DNA from: Desulfococcus multivorans
Lineage (GTDB): Bacteria; Desulfobacterota; Desulfobacteria; Desulfobacterales; Desulfococcaceae
DNA: 64,000 nt
NCBI RefSeq assembly: GCF_001854245.1
Contig: NZ_CP015381.1
Location: 2,949,001 to 3,013,000 of the forward strand
Direction of reading: 5' to 3'
Position numbers and translations under genes: made by a program. Under the pieces are notes generated by a model. It was not told the origin of the DNA and did not search any database. It was given only the letters and a program-made list of their open reading frames with translations. Below are positions 17,659 through 25,094 of the stretch, piece by piece. Every line of letters begins with the position of its first letter. The stretch's first letter is position 1.

Positions 17659-18768
17659 TTATTCCTCCTCGGGTGTGAAATCATCCTGGCGACGGGGCGC
17701 CAGGGCATTGCGGCGCAGGGTAAAGCTCTGGGTGTATTCGCCCTCGATGAAGGCGTGGAGAACACGCTCCACCAGATAAATGCCGCTGTATAATTCCCCT
17801 GCCCCGCGCACGGTCACGGTGCGCTTCGCCCGCAGAACCGCGCCGAAATTACGGGTGTCGACCTCACCCTCCGCAACGACGGCAAGACTGCTGCGGTTGC
17901 AGAGCCCCTGGGCAATCGACAGCAACTCGGCGTCGATGGCCGCGCCCGAGGGCAGCACACGCGACATCCGAGGGGTCGTGCTCTTGAAGAGATCCTCACC
18001 GCCCAGAAGTGTCAGATCGCTGCTCCCGGCACTCCCCGTCTGGTTTTCCCCGCTGTCGAAATCGATGTTGTCGACCTGTACCGCTGTGGGGCGCAACATA
18101 TCCCAGCGGACATTGAGAAAATTCAGATTGCTGGACTGCCCCATGTGAATCGTGAGCAGGCCCTGGGGTTCGCCGTCCAGCCGCACCGGCCCGAAATGTC
18201 CGGTCAGGCTGCCGGATGCGGGATCGACATCGATATAGACGTCGAAGCCGTGCCGCTGGGCCAGGAGTTGCAGGAATTGCATATCGGTTCCGCGCTGGAC
18301 GATCAGCGTATTGTCTTCTTCATAGGTCACATCGGTCGTCTCGACTTCGGACGACAGACCGTAATCGTTGAAAATGGTGCCGGCGATATCACTGTCCGAC
18401 ATCCCGGCCCATGTCCGCACAACCTCCCGGCGGCTCATCAGGACGCCGGCATCCATCGCCGTCACGGTCAGTGTCGATTCCCCGGGGTTGTTGGTGAATG
18501 CGGTCTGGGTCTCGACCACATAAGCGTCGATCACGGTTACGGGGTCGTTGTTGCCGACCGTAATCTGCAACTGGAGATGGGTGAGCGGCGAGAAGACGGC
18601 ATCATCCAGCACACGCCAGCCACTGCCGTCTTCCTTCACGGCGATGTTAAAAACGAGGCGCAGCATATCCGCCATCTGCAGATGCTCTTCGGCTTCCACC
18701 GTCTGCAATTGGGCCAGCAACTCATGATCGAGAACCTGTCCATCCACCAGCAGGGTAAACGTCGCCAC
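17659..18768 (-). CDS. Phage late control D / gp27-like hub protein
   Basis: Hub protein of 369 residues that joins spike and tube. Features are the N-terminal VDGQVLDHELLAQLQTVEAEEHLQMADMLRL (read as two stretches), the hub segment DSDIAGTIFNDYGL and the LQLLAQRHGFDVYID motif common to gpD/VgrG N-terminal domains. The start is GTG, preceded by GAGGATAGG. It lies between the LysM-like protein and the gpV spike gene. Hub and spike are separate genes here, rather than fused as in Afp8. Confidence 0.88.
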   Translation of the reverse strand: MATFTLLVDGQVLDHELLAQLQTVEAEEHLQMADMLRLVFNIAVKEDGSGWRVLDDAVFSPLTHLQLQITVGNNDPVTVIDAYVVETQTAFTNNPGESTLTVTAMDAGVLMSRREVVRTWAGMSDSDIAGTIFNDYGLSSEVETTDVTYEEDNTLIVQRGTDMQFLQLLAQRHGFDVYIDVDPASGSLTGHFGPVRLDGEPQGLLTIHMGQSSNLNFLNVRWDMLRPTAVQVDNIDFDSGENQTGSAGSSDLTLLGGEDLFKSTTPRMSRVLPSGAAIDAELLSIAQGLCNRSSLAVVAEGEVDTRNFGAVLRAKRTVTVRGAGELYSGIYLVERVLHAFIEGEYTQSFTLRRNALAPRRQDDFTPEEE

Positions 18769-18778
18769 GGCCTATCCT

Positions 18779-19060
18779 CTATTCCTGTGCGGACGGAATC
18801 TTGATTTTGCGCCCGAAGTCACCCGCCAGATCATCGGGAAACATGACGGCGTTGGCATCGCAGATGCGCCAGAAGCGACGGGCATCCTTGTAATAGAAAT
18901 AGGAGATGTGATCGAGCCGTTCGCCTTCGGTGATAATGTGTCCACGCCGGGGGGGCGCCGGCGGGATAAACCGAATGCGCTTGTATGCGATGTTGCGGCC
19001 TTTGCCGTCCACCCATTCGGCATCCCTGACGGTTGCATAGCGGCTCTGCTTACTGAACAT
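18779..19060 (-). CDS. LysM-like small baseplate protein
   Basis: Small protein of 93 residues that resembles the LysM/gp53-like components found beside the hub in eCIS loci and the phage tail protein X family: HIITEGERLDHISYFYYKD followed by FWRICDANAVMFPDDL. It probably clamps the hub to the baseplate rather than binding cell wall. The reading frame is open further upstream, but the ATG at 19060 with GGAAGGAAA before it is the sensible start. Confidence 0.85.
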   Translation of the reverse strand: MFSKQSRYATVRDAEWVDGKGRNIAYKRIRFIPPAPPRRGHIITEGERLDHISYFYYKDARRFWRICDANAVMFPDDLAGDFGRKIKIPSAQE

Positions 19061-19088
19061 GGCGTTTCCTTCCTTCCGTCTGTCTTCT

Positions 19089-19784
19089 CTATTCAGGTAA
19101 TAAATTGCGCGTGCGCCGGCCCACCCGGACCTGTCCGTGATGGTCATCCGCCAGTTTTTCCTTGCGTTTCTGGTAGGCGACGAAAATATCGATTGCCTTC
19201 CGGGTGTTGCCCTCGATGACATCGAGGTAGGTCAGCACCTGCATCGAGACGTCAACCTTGGCTCGGATCGGATTGAAGTTTCTATCGAAGGTCTCTTCCG
19301 AGACCGAGAAACTGGTCAGATGAACGGGAACGACCCTCGAGGCCCCCAGCACCAGCACGACCATCGGCAGCAGGGCCGGTTCCAGATTGACGACGCCGTC
19401 GGCTGCGAGCTGCTCGTTTTGCTCAAATTGAAAACTCGGTGCATACATCAGCAGTTCGAGCGCGGACAGTGCCGGAATCAATCCATTTTCCGAAACGAGT
19501 TCGTTGTCTTCGGGTGCCTCGAGGGCATCGGCGGCGCTCAACTCGATGGACATGGTGATGGTTTCAATCGGCGGGCCGACCACGCGTCGCATGTCCTGGG
19601 GGGTATTGTTGCCCCTTTGCTCGCCCTCGTTGCTCGGGGCGCGATGTTTGAGCTGCCGCCGCACCTGATTCGGGTTGTACTGAAACGGCAGCACCGTCGG
19701 GTCGCTGTCTTCTTCATCGGGGGCATAGATGGCAAATGCCCCCTTGAGTACCTGCGGGCTTCGCGGTGAAAAGGTGCTGGTCAC
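19089..19784 (-). CDS. CIS tube/spike adaptor protein (Afp7-like)
   Basis: Protein of 231 residues with the N-terminal signature LPFQYNPNQVRRQLKHR seen in Afp7/Pvc7 proteins, which link the tube to the spike hub. The body has ETITMSIELSAADALE and a long beta region ending in FDRNFNPIRAKVDVSMQVL. In Afp7 a LysM domain is fused at the C-terminus; here it is a separate gene 28 bp downstream (18779-19060). Start is GTG, overlapping the upstream TPR gene stop (GTGA). Confidence 0.85.
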   Translation of the reverse strand: MTSTFSPRSPQVLKGAFAIYAPDEEDSDPTVLPFQYNPNQVRRQLKHRAPSNEGEQRGNNTPQDMRRVVGPPIETITMSIELSAADALEAPEDNELVSENGLIPALSALELLMYAPSFQFEQNEQLAADGVVNLEPALLPMVVLVLGASRVVPVHLTSFSVSEETFDRNFNPIRAKVDVSMQVLTYLDVIEGNTRKAIDIFVAYQKRKEKLADDHHGQVRVGRRTRNLLPE

Positions 19785-20800
19785 GCGTCACGCTCCTGGC
19801 CGTTGGGTTGCGGTTCATTCCGCAGATATTGCGCCGCCCAGACGTTGAACGGTTCAACATCGGCGTCGGCGACCTGCTGCATCATTTGCGTGCCCCGCGG
19901 GTCCTCAACACCGCAGAGCGCCGATGCCATATAGTAGCGCACACGGACATCGTGGGGTTGGGCCTCGTAGACAGGCGCGATGAGATCCAGAGCCTCCCGG
20001 GGACACCCCTGTGTGAGCCTGAGTACGGCACCGTCGATCCGTGCCGGGACATGATCGGGCTGTCTGTCCAACAGGGCCTCGATCTGTTGCCAGGCCGCCT
20101 CATGATCCCCGCGTGCTGCGAACACGACAGCCAGTTGACGGCGGGCATCGATATGGTTCGGGTCGAGATCCACGGCATGCATGAGGGCTTCAAGTGCAAA
20201 ACCCAGATTCTTCCGGGTGAAGTGGAGCACCCCGATCTGGGCCCAGGCGTGCGCATCATCCGGTGCAAGCCGAACGGCCCGCTGCAACAGCTTCATGGCA
20301 TCGTCTATCTGGTTCTGGGGCGCTAAAACGGTTGCCAGTTGGGTCAGGATTCGCGGATTGTCCGGTTCGATCTCCAGATAGCGGCGCCAGGCGTCTGCCG
20401 CCTCGGGGTATTGATTGCGGAACATGCAGAGCTGGCCGAGATTGTCGAGCGCGGTCAGATTTTGCGGATCGCGCTCGATAGCTTTTTGTTGAAAATGTAT
20501 CGCCTTATCGTAATCTTCCAGCATGGCATAGACATTGCCGAGATTGCCGTATGGGGCGCTCCGATCCGGTGCGATGTCGATGGCCTTCCGGTAACAGCGC
20601 ATTGCGTCTTCTATTTTGCCCTGTTGTGCCAACACATAGCCGAGATTGTTCAGGGCGGTGGCATTCTCCGGCTCGTAAACGAGTGCACGTTCATAGTGCT
20701 CGCGCGCGCCTTCGAGGTCGCCGTTGACGTGCAGGACGGCACCGCGGTTGATATGCCGCAGCGCGGGCGATCGTTCCTGGATCGGCTCTTGATTGTTCAT
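19781..20800 (-). CDS. Tetratricopeptide repeat protein within the eCIS operon
   Basis: Protein of 339 residues made almost wholly of TPR units, about eight, from residue 15 to 310. Clear ones are ATALNNLGYVLAQQGKIEDA, SAPYGNLGNVYAMLEDYDKA and LTALDNLGQLCMFRNQYPEA. There is no signal peptide or membrane segment. GAGGAGGCGACC precedes the ATG. It lies between the effector gene and the tube adaptor with tight spacing, so it is probably a scaffold or cargo-loading protein; that role is inferred only from position and fold. Confidence 0.85.
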   Translation of the reverse strand: MNNQEPIQERSPALRHINRGAVLHVNGDLEGAREHYERALVYEPENATALNNLGYVLAQQGKIEDAMRCYRKAIDIAPDRSAPYGNLGNVYAMLEDYDKAIHFQQKAIERDPQNLTALDNLGQLCMFRNQYPEAADAWRRYLEIEPDNPRILTQLATVLAPQNQIDDAMKLLQRAVRLAPDDAHAWAQIGVLHFTRKNLGFALEALMHAVDLDPNHIDARRQLAVVFAARGDHEAAWQQIEALLDRQPDHVPARIDGAVLRLTQGCPREALDLIAPVYEAQPHDVRVRYYMASALCGVEDPRGTQMMQQVADADVEPFNVWAAQYLRNEPQPNGQERDA

Positions 20801-20816
20801 GGTCGCCTCCTCGAAC

Positions 20817-23800
20817 TCAGAATTGATCCAACACCCCTGTAATCAAACTCCGGGCATCGATATCCGGCACCGTAAATTCGACATCGTCCAATGACACGTC
20901 AAACGGTTCGCCTTCCCTGTAATGGATCGGAAAATTGATGCCGAACCTCAGGTTGCTGCCGTATTCAACAGCAGCGAGATTCCAGCGCTCGTTGTACAAT
21001 TCAATCGTCGTCAACCACAAATCCGCGGAAACATCGACGTAGGCATCGACACTCAAACGCAATCTGGGTTCCACGAAAATGCCGGCGTTGGCGTCGATTT
21101 CCAAACCCCTGGTGGGCATCCAGCCCACGTTGACATTGGCTTCGAGGGCACCCTGGAGCCCCAATTCACCGCTGACTTCCAGACCCGCCGTTGCGCTGAC
21201 GACGGGAATGCCCGCGCCGATCCCTCCCCGCACGAACAGCCGCAGACCGGCGTCCGCCGGAACATACAATTGCCCGCGTCCGGTGACGTGCGTCTGGTCT
21301 TCATGGTCGGGATTGTAGGTGATGCCGAGACTCAGCTCCCGCAATTGGCCGGGACCGAAGCCGGCGCTGACATCGACACCGCCGCCGATGGTCGCGAATA
21401 TACCGATGCGCTGCCCGGCCACGGCCACCCCCACGATGGGAATGTCGATATTGATGGTGAAGATATTCTTCTCAACCAAACGACGCGGAAACAGATCGAC
21501 GGTGTTGGGCAGCGCAATCTCGCCGCGCAGTTCGATTTCAGCATTGGGCAGCAATGTGATGCCGACCGTCCCCTGCAGCCACGGGGTGAGCTGAACCGTC
21601 ACCTGTCCGCCGCCGTAAGCACGGACGTTGGCGGGTTCGGGATCACCGGTGGGCTGGTTGCTCTCGGGGTCCACCGGGCGGTTGGTGGCGCCCAGGGTCA
21701 ATTCGCCGCTGAGCATGCCGCGACTGTAGGCGGCGGTCACGTTGGCATCAAAAATACCGTCGTCGTAACTGAGTCTGACCTGCGAGTTGATGCCCGGTAT
21801 GGCGGGTTGCGCCGTTCCGGTTGCGCTCACTTTGTAACCGCCGTCGGGCCTGCGTTGAACTTCAGCTTCAAGACTGCCGCTCCGCAGGCCGGGAACTTCG
21901 CCCAATTGAAGCGAGCCGCCGATCATCAGTCCTTCTTCTTCGGAGTAGGTCAGACTCAAGCCTGCATTCTGGATGCCTGGTGCGGCGAATTGCGCCGTGC
22001 CGCTCGCCGTGATCGTGTCGTTTTCATAGCCGATGGTGAACGCCGCGCTGCGGATGCCGTTGATCCTGCCGCTCGGGATGCCGATGGTCCCGCGGGCGCC
22101 GAACGCTTCATCCGCGTACCACATTTCAATACGAGCGGGGTCAAAGAGCTCGGTATCAAAATTGAACTCACCGCCCAGCTGAAAACCCCCTTGCCGGCCG
22201 CCCGGAATGCCGGTCCTTGCCCCACCTCGAATATTCCCGGTGCCCAGTCGGTTAATTTCAAAATCCATCGAGCCGTTGACAAACAGGCCTTGTGCGGTGC
22301 TGACGCCCAACGTGACGCTTGACGCAGTAACGTCGACAGGGCCCGGTATGGTGAACTCGCCGATGTCAAAGGTCTTCTGGATGCTCAGTTCACCACCCTC
22401 GACAAACACATCGATATCCGCCTGTTGGATGAGAGGGATGGTCGGCAACAATTTGCCCTGAATGAAAACACCCTTTTCAGGTTCGATGCCGATGTTCGTA
22501 ATTTGAATGGGACTCGCATCGGGCACGCTGAGTTCAGGGCGGTGAGCATCGAATGAACTTTGATTGACGGCACCGGCGTACTGATAGGTGCCGATCCTGT
22601 CAATGCTCAGGAAATTGCGCGGCTGTTCAGCGCCGCCTTCCAGATTGTATTGGCGATTCCTGCCGCCGCGACCATATCGGATAAAATAATACCCACCGAT
22701 TTGCCCCTTTGAGGTCGCATTGACATCGGGATTGAAAGTGATTTCACTGATGGAAAATCCTGCGATCTGATCTTTCCGTGCGGCACCCACATTCCAACTC
22801 TGCTGGGTTGTCAGAGGCTTTTTCTCTGCCGGAACCGGTAGAATAGCTCGATAAAGCGCGTTGTTGCGCCCATAGATGACAACTTGCTGGTCTGATCCCG
22901 ATATTTCTTCGCTGATGCCCCGATGCGGCGACAGGATTGGATTGGCCGGGTTTGGATTGTTAATATCTATGATTTCGATGTTCCGCCCGGTGCGAGGGCG
23001 GTTGAACACCTGAAAATGCTCTCCGCGCTGTATCTGTCCCCATGTCCAGTATTTGACGCGTGTTCCGCTATTTCCGCCGCCCTTGCTGAAATCCTTGAAA
23101 TAGATATTGTACCTTTCAAGAATCGCTCTTTCATTCAAGGTGCGAATTTTCTCGACATCGTTATATCGGGTATCACCGGCCCCCTCTGCGAGCGTCACGC
23201 TACCGTGTTTCCTGCTGATGGATCTCCTGATATACTGGTCGATCAGACTACCGCTCTGGTTGTTGGTTGAAGCGTCGAGCAGGATGACGTTGCCGTCTTC
23301 TGAAAAAACATCGCTCCCGTGCGCCCACCCCCAGTTCCCCGGATAAGCACCGGAGACCTGCAATTCGACAATGTGGTCTACTTCGAATTCCTGGAATGCG
23401 CCGGATGCGTTCCACTTCGGACGCTTGATGCTTGAGATCAATTCGCTCGCCGTTCCATGATACCCTGCGTCTCCCCCACCTCGTTTAAAGCGGATCGTGT
23501 ATACGGTTGTCTGATCAAGTCCGAGCAATGGATTTGCCGGAGTCGACGGTTGTGATCCGGGCGTCATGGCGCCGTCCCACTTGCCGCTCGCATCACGTGG
23601 ACGGCTTGCGGATTGATAGCGGTGATCACGGTACAGACGATTGCCTTGATTTGCCGGCTGATATTTCGACAACAAATATTCGTCGTATTTAAAAGCGGGT
23701 AATGACAGAGCAGCCATATGGATGCGCGGCAATCGTCTGCCCGGAAGCGGGTCACTGCTCACTTCCAATGAACCGTCACTCGACGCCGCGATTACATCCG

Positions 23801-24815
23801 AGGAACTCCCGGATGATCCGCCGCCGTTTTCACCATTGGCGCGCTGGATGACATCGCGCTGGATGGGTTGTTGCCGTTGCCGGCCTGTTGTAGCGGCTGC
23901 ACCCTGTTGAATGGTGTGGGTCAGTTCATGCGCGAGCAGATCGCGACCGGCGCTGGTCTGGGGTTGATATTGCCCCTGCCCGAAGAAGATGTGCCGTCCC
24001 TGGGTGAACGCCCGGGAGTTCATCTGACCGGCGATTCGAGCGGCTTCCGCATCATCGTGAACCCGGATCTGACCGAAATCGGCCCCGAAGCGCGGTTCGA
24101 AGTAGTCGCGCGTTTCTTTGTCCAGGGGACGACCGCCGCCCTGCATCAATTGCTGGATGCGTTCCTCCATTTGCGGTGAGAGACGCCCTTCCCTGTCCGG
24201 CCGAGCGGAGCGGGTCTGCAGATCCTCTTCTCCCGCCTCGAGTTCCTGCCGCTGGATGCGTCTGGGCTGGATTTCCTCCGCTTCTTCGTTTTCCGCCTGC
24301 CGCTGGATGCGTCTGGGCTGGATTTCCTCCTCTTCTTCGCTTTCCGTCTGCCGCTGGATGCGTTTGGCCTGGATTTCTTTCTCTTCGTCGCTTTCCGTCT
24401 GCCGCTGGATGCGTCTGGCCTGGATTTCCTCCGCTTCTTCGCTTTCCGCCTGCCGCTGGATGCGTTTGGCCTGGATTTCTTGCTCTTCGTCGCTTTCCGT
24501 CTGCCGCTGGATGCGTCTGGGCTGGATTTCTTTCTCTTCGTCAGGCGTTTCCCGGCGTTGAACAAGAGGGGTGACCTGTTCAGCGATTCCGGCTTCCTGT
24601 TGATCAGCGCGATGTTCGGGTATGGCGGCCACACGCCGTGCCATCTCGTCCGCTTCGGACTCGTACTGGTCGTTGGCGGGCGCGACACGCAGCTGATATT
24701 GCCGCAACATATTTCCGACGCCGCCCGATGCCTGTTCGCGGGAATGCTTTCGCCGGGATAAAGGACGGGCAGTGGAAGTGCTTTTGCCGGATTTTTTTTG
24801 TCTTTGTTTCGCCAT
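20817..24815 (-). CDS. eCIS-core (DUF4157) putative effector with HNH-like nuclease motif
   Basis: A 1332-residue protein with distinct blocks. Residues 1-90: basic, low-complexity start with no signal peptide. Residues 92-193: six tandem 17-residue units of the form DEEKEIQPRRIQRQTES. Residues about 215-305: DUF4157/eCIS-core domain (LDKETRDYFEPRFGADFGQI, VHDDAEAARIA) with HELTH at 296-300, an HExxH zinc-peptidase-like motif. Residues about 475-525: VDHIVELQ (479-486) and NVILLDASTNNQSG (509-522), resembling HNH nuclease toxin motifs. Residues about 760-1332: long glycine-rich beta repeats ending in a segment unique to this type. DUF4157 is known as a common N-terminal marker of eCIS cargo. 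The nuclease call is inference. GGAGGAGAGG precedes the ATG. Confidence 0.85.
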   Translation of the reverse strand: MAKQRQKKSGKSTSTARPLSRRKHSREQASGGVGNMLRQYQLRVAPANDQYESEADEMARRVAAIPEHRADQQEAGIAEQVTPLVQRRETPDEEKEIQPRRIQRQTESDEEQEIQAKRIQRQAESEEAEEIQARRIQRQTESDEEKEIQAKRIQRQTESEEEEEIQPRRIQRQAENEEAEEIQPRRIQRQELEAGEEDLQTRSARPDREGRLSPQMEERIQQLMQGGGRPLDKETRDYFEPRFGADFGQIRVHDDAEAARIAGQMNSRAFTQGRHIFFGQGQYQPQTSAGRDLLAHELTHTIQQGAAATTGRQRQQPIQRDVIQRANGENGGGSSGSSSDVIAASSDGSLEVSSDPLPGRRLPRIHMAALSLPAFKYDEYLLSKYQPANQGNRLYRDHRYQSASRPRDASGKWDGAMTPGSQPSTPANPLLGLDQTTVYTIRFKRGGGDAGYHGTASELISSIKRPKWNASGAFQEFEVDHIVELQVSGAYPGNWGWAHGSDVFSEDGNVILLDASTNNQSGSLIDQYIRRSISRKHGSVTLAEGAGDTRYNDVEKIRTLNERAILERYNIYFKDFSKGGGNSGTRVKYWTWGQIQRGEHFQVFNRPRTGRNIEIIDINNPNPANPILSPHRGISEEISGSDQQVVIYGRNNALYRAILPVPAEKKPLTTQQSWNVGAARKDQIAGFSISEITFNPDVNATSKGQIGGYYFIRYGRGGRNRQYNLEGGAEQPRNFLSIDRIGTYQYAGAVNQSSFDAHRPELSVPDASPIQITNIGIEPEKGVFIQGKLLPTIPLIQQADIDVFVEGGELSIQKTFDIGEFTIPGPVDVTASSVTLGVSTAQGLFVNGSMDFEINRLGTGNIRGGARTGIPGGRQGGFQLGGEFNFDTELFDPARIEMWYADEAFGARGTIGIPSGRINGIRSAAFTIGYENDTITASGTAQFAAPGIQNAGLSLTYSEEEGLMIGGSLQLGEVPGLRSGSLEAEVQRRPDGGYKVSATGTAQPAIPGINSQVRLSYDDGIFDANVTAAYSRGMLSGELTLGATNRPVDPESNQPTGDPEPANVRAYGGGQVTVQLTPWLQGTVGITLLPNAEIELRGEIALPNTVDLFPRRLVEKNIFTINIDIPIVGVAVAGQRIGIFATIGGGVDVSAGFGPGQLRELSLGITYNPDHEDQTHVTGRGQLYVPADAGLRLFVRGGIGAGIPVVSATAGLEVSGELGLQGALEANVNVGWMPTRGLEIDANAGIFVEPRLRLSVDAYVDVSADLWLTTIELYNERWNLAAVEYGSNLRFGINFPIHYREGEPFDVSLDDVEFTVPDIDARSLITGVLDQF
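24237..24542 (-). repeat. 51 bp tandem repeat inside the effector gene (6 units)
   Basis: Six 51 bp units encode residues 92-193 of the effector, each ending in the sequence RIQRQ and varying mainly in the acidic part (DEEKE, DEEQE, EEAEE, EEEEE). The DNA is close to identical between units (CTGCCGCTGGATGCG recurs on the plus strand), so copy number could change by slippage in steps of 17 residues without shifting frame. Confidence 0.9.
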
Positions 24816-24830
24816 GGCGACCTCTCCTCC

Positions 24831-25094
24831 CTACCCAGGATTTTGCCGAATGGCTTGTACGATGCGACGGGCGATTTCACGGGCAATTTCCTGCATGTCG
24901 TAAATATCGCTCACGGTCACGGGCGGCATGTCTACCCGAACAATCTCATGGGCGTCAATCCGACCTGTCGCTACGGCGCCCTGTAATTCCTCCTGAAGCG
25001 CACGCTCCAGCATGCTGCGAAACATACCGGCTCCTCCGGCCCATGTGCCGGGCGCATCGATGCGGAGTCGTTTGATTTCCAGCTGCAGTGCCAT
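24831..25094 (-). CDS. Small unknown protein coupled to the eCIS ATPase
   Basis: Unrecognised 87-residue protein, soluble and without Cys pairs or membrane segments. The first half starts MALQLEIKRLRIDAPG, and the second half is an amphipathic helix-rich segment (YDMQEIAREIARRIVQAIRQ). Its ATG overlaps the stop of the AAA+ gene by one base (TGATG), so translation is coupled. It lies directly upstream of the effector gene with 15 bp between. Position suggests a chaperone or loading factor for the effector, or a partner of the ATPase; neither is shown by sequence. Confidence 0.72.
   Translation of the reverse strand: MALQLEIKRLRIDAPGTWAGGAGMFRSMLERALQEELQGAVATGRIDAHEIVRVDMPPVTVSDIYDMQEIAREIARRIVQAIRQNPG

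Noticed and set aside
24146-24886. Basic Ser/Arg/Lys-rich minus-strand ORF within the effector
   Set aside because: It is the tandem repeat region read in another frame; repeats keep all frames open.
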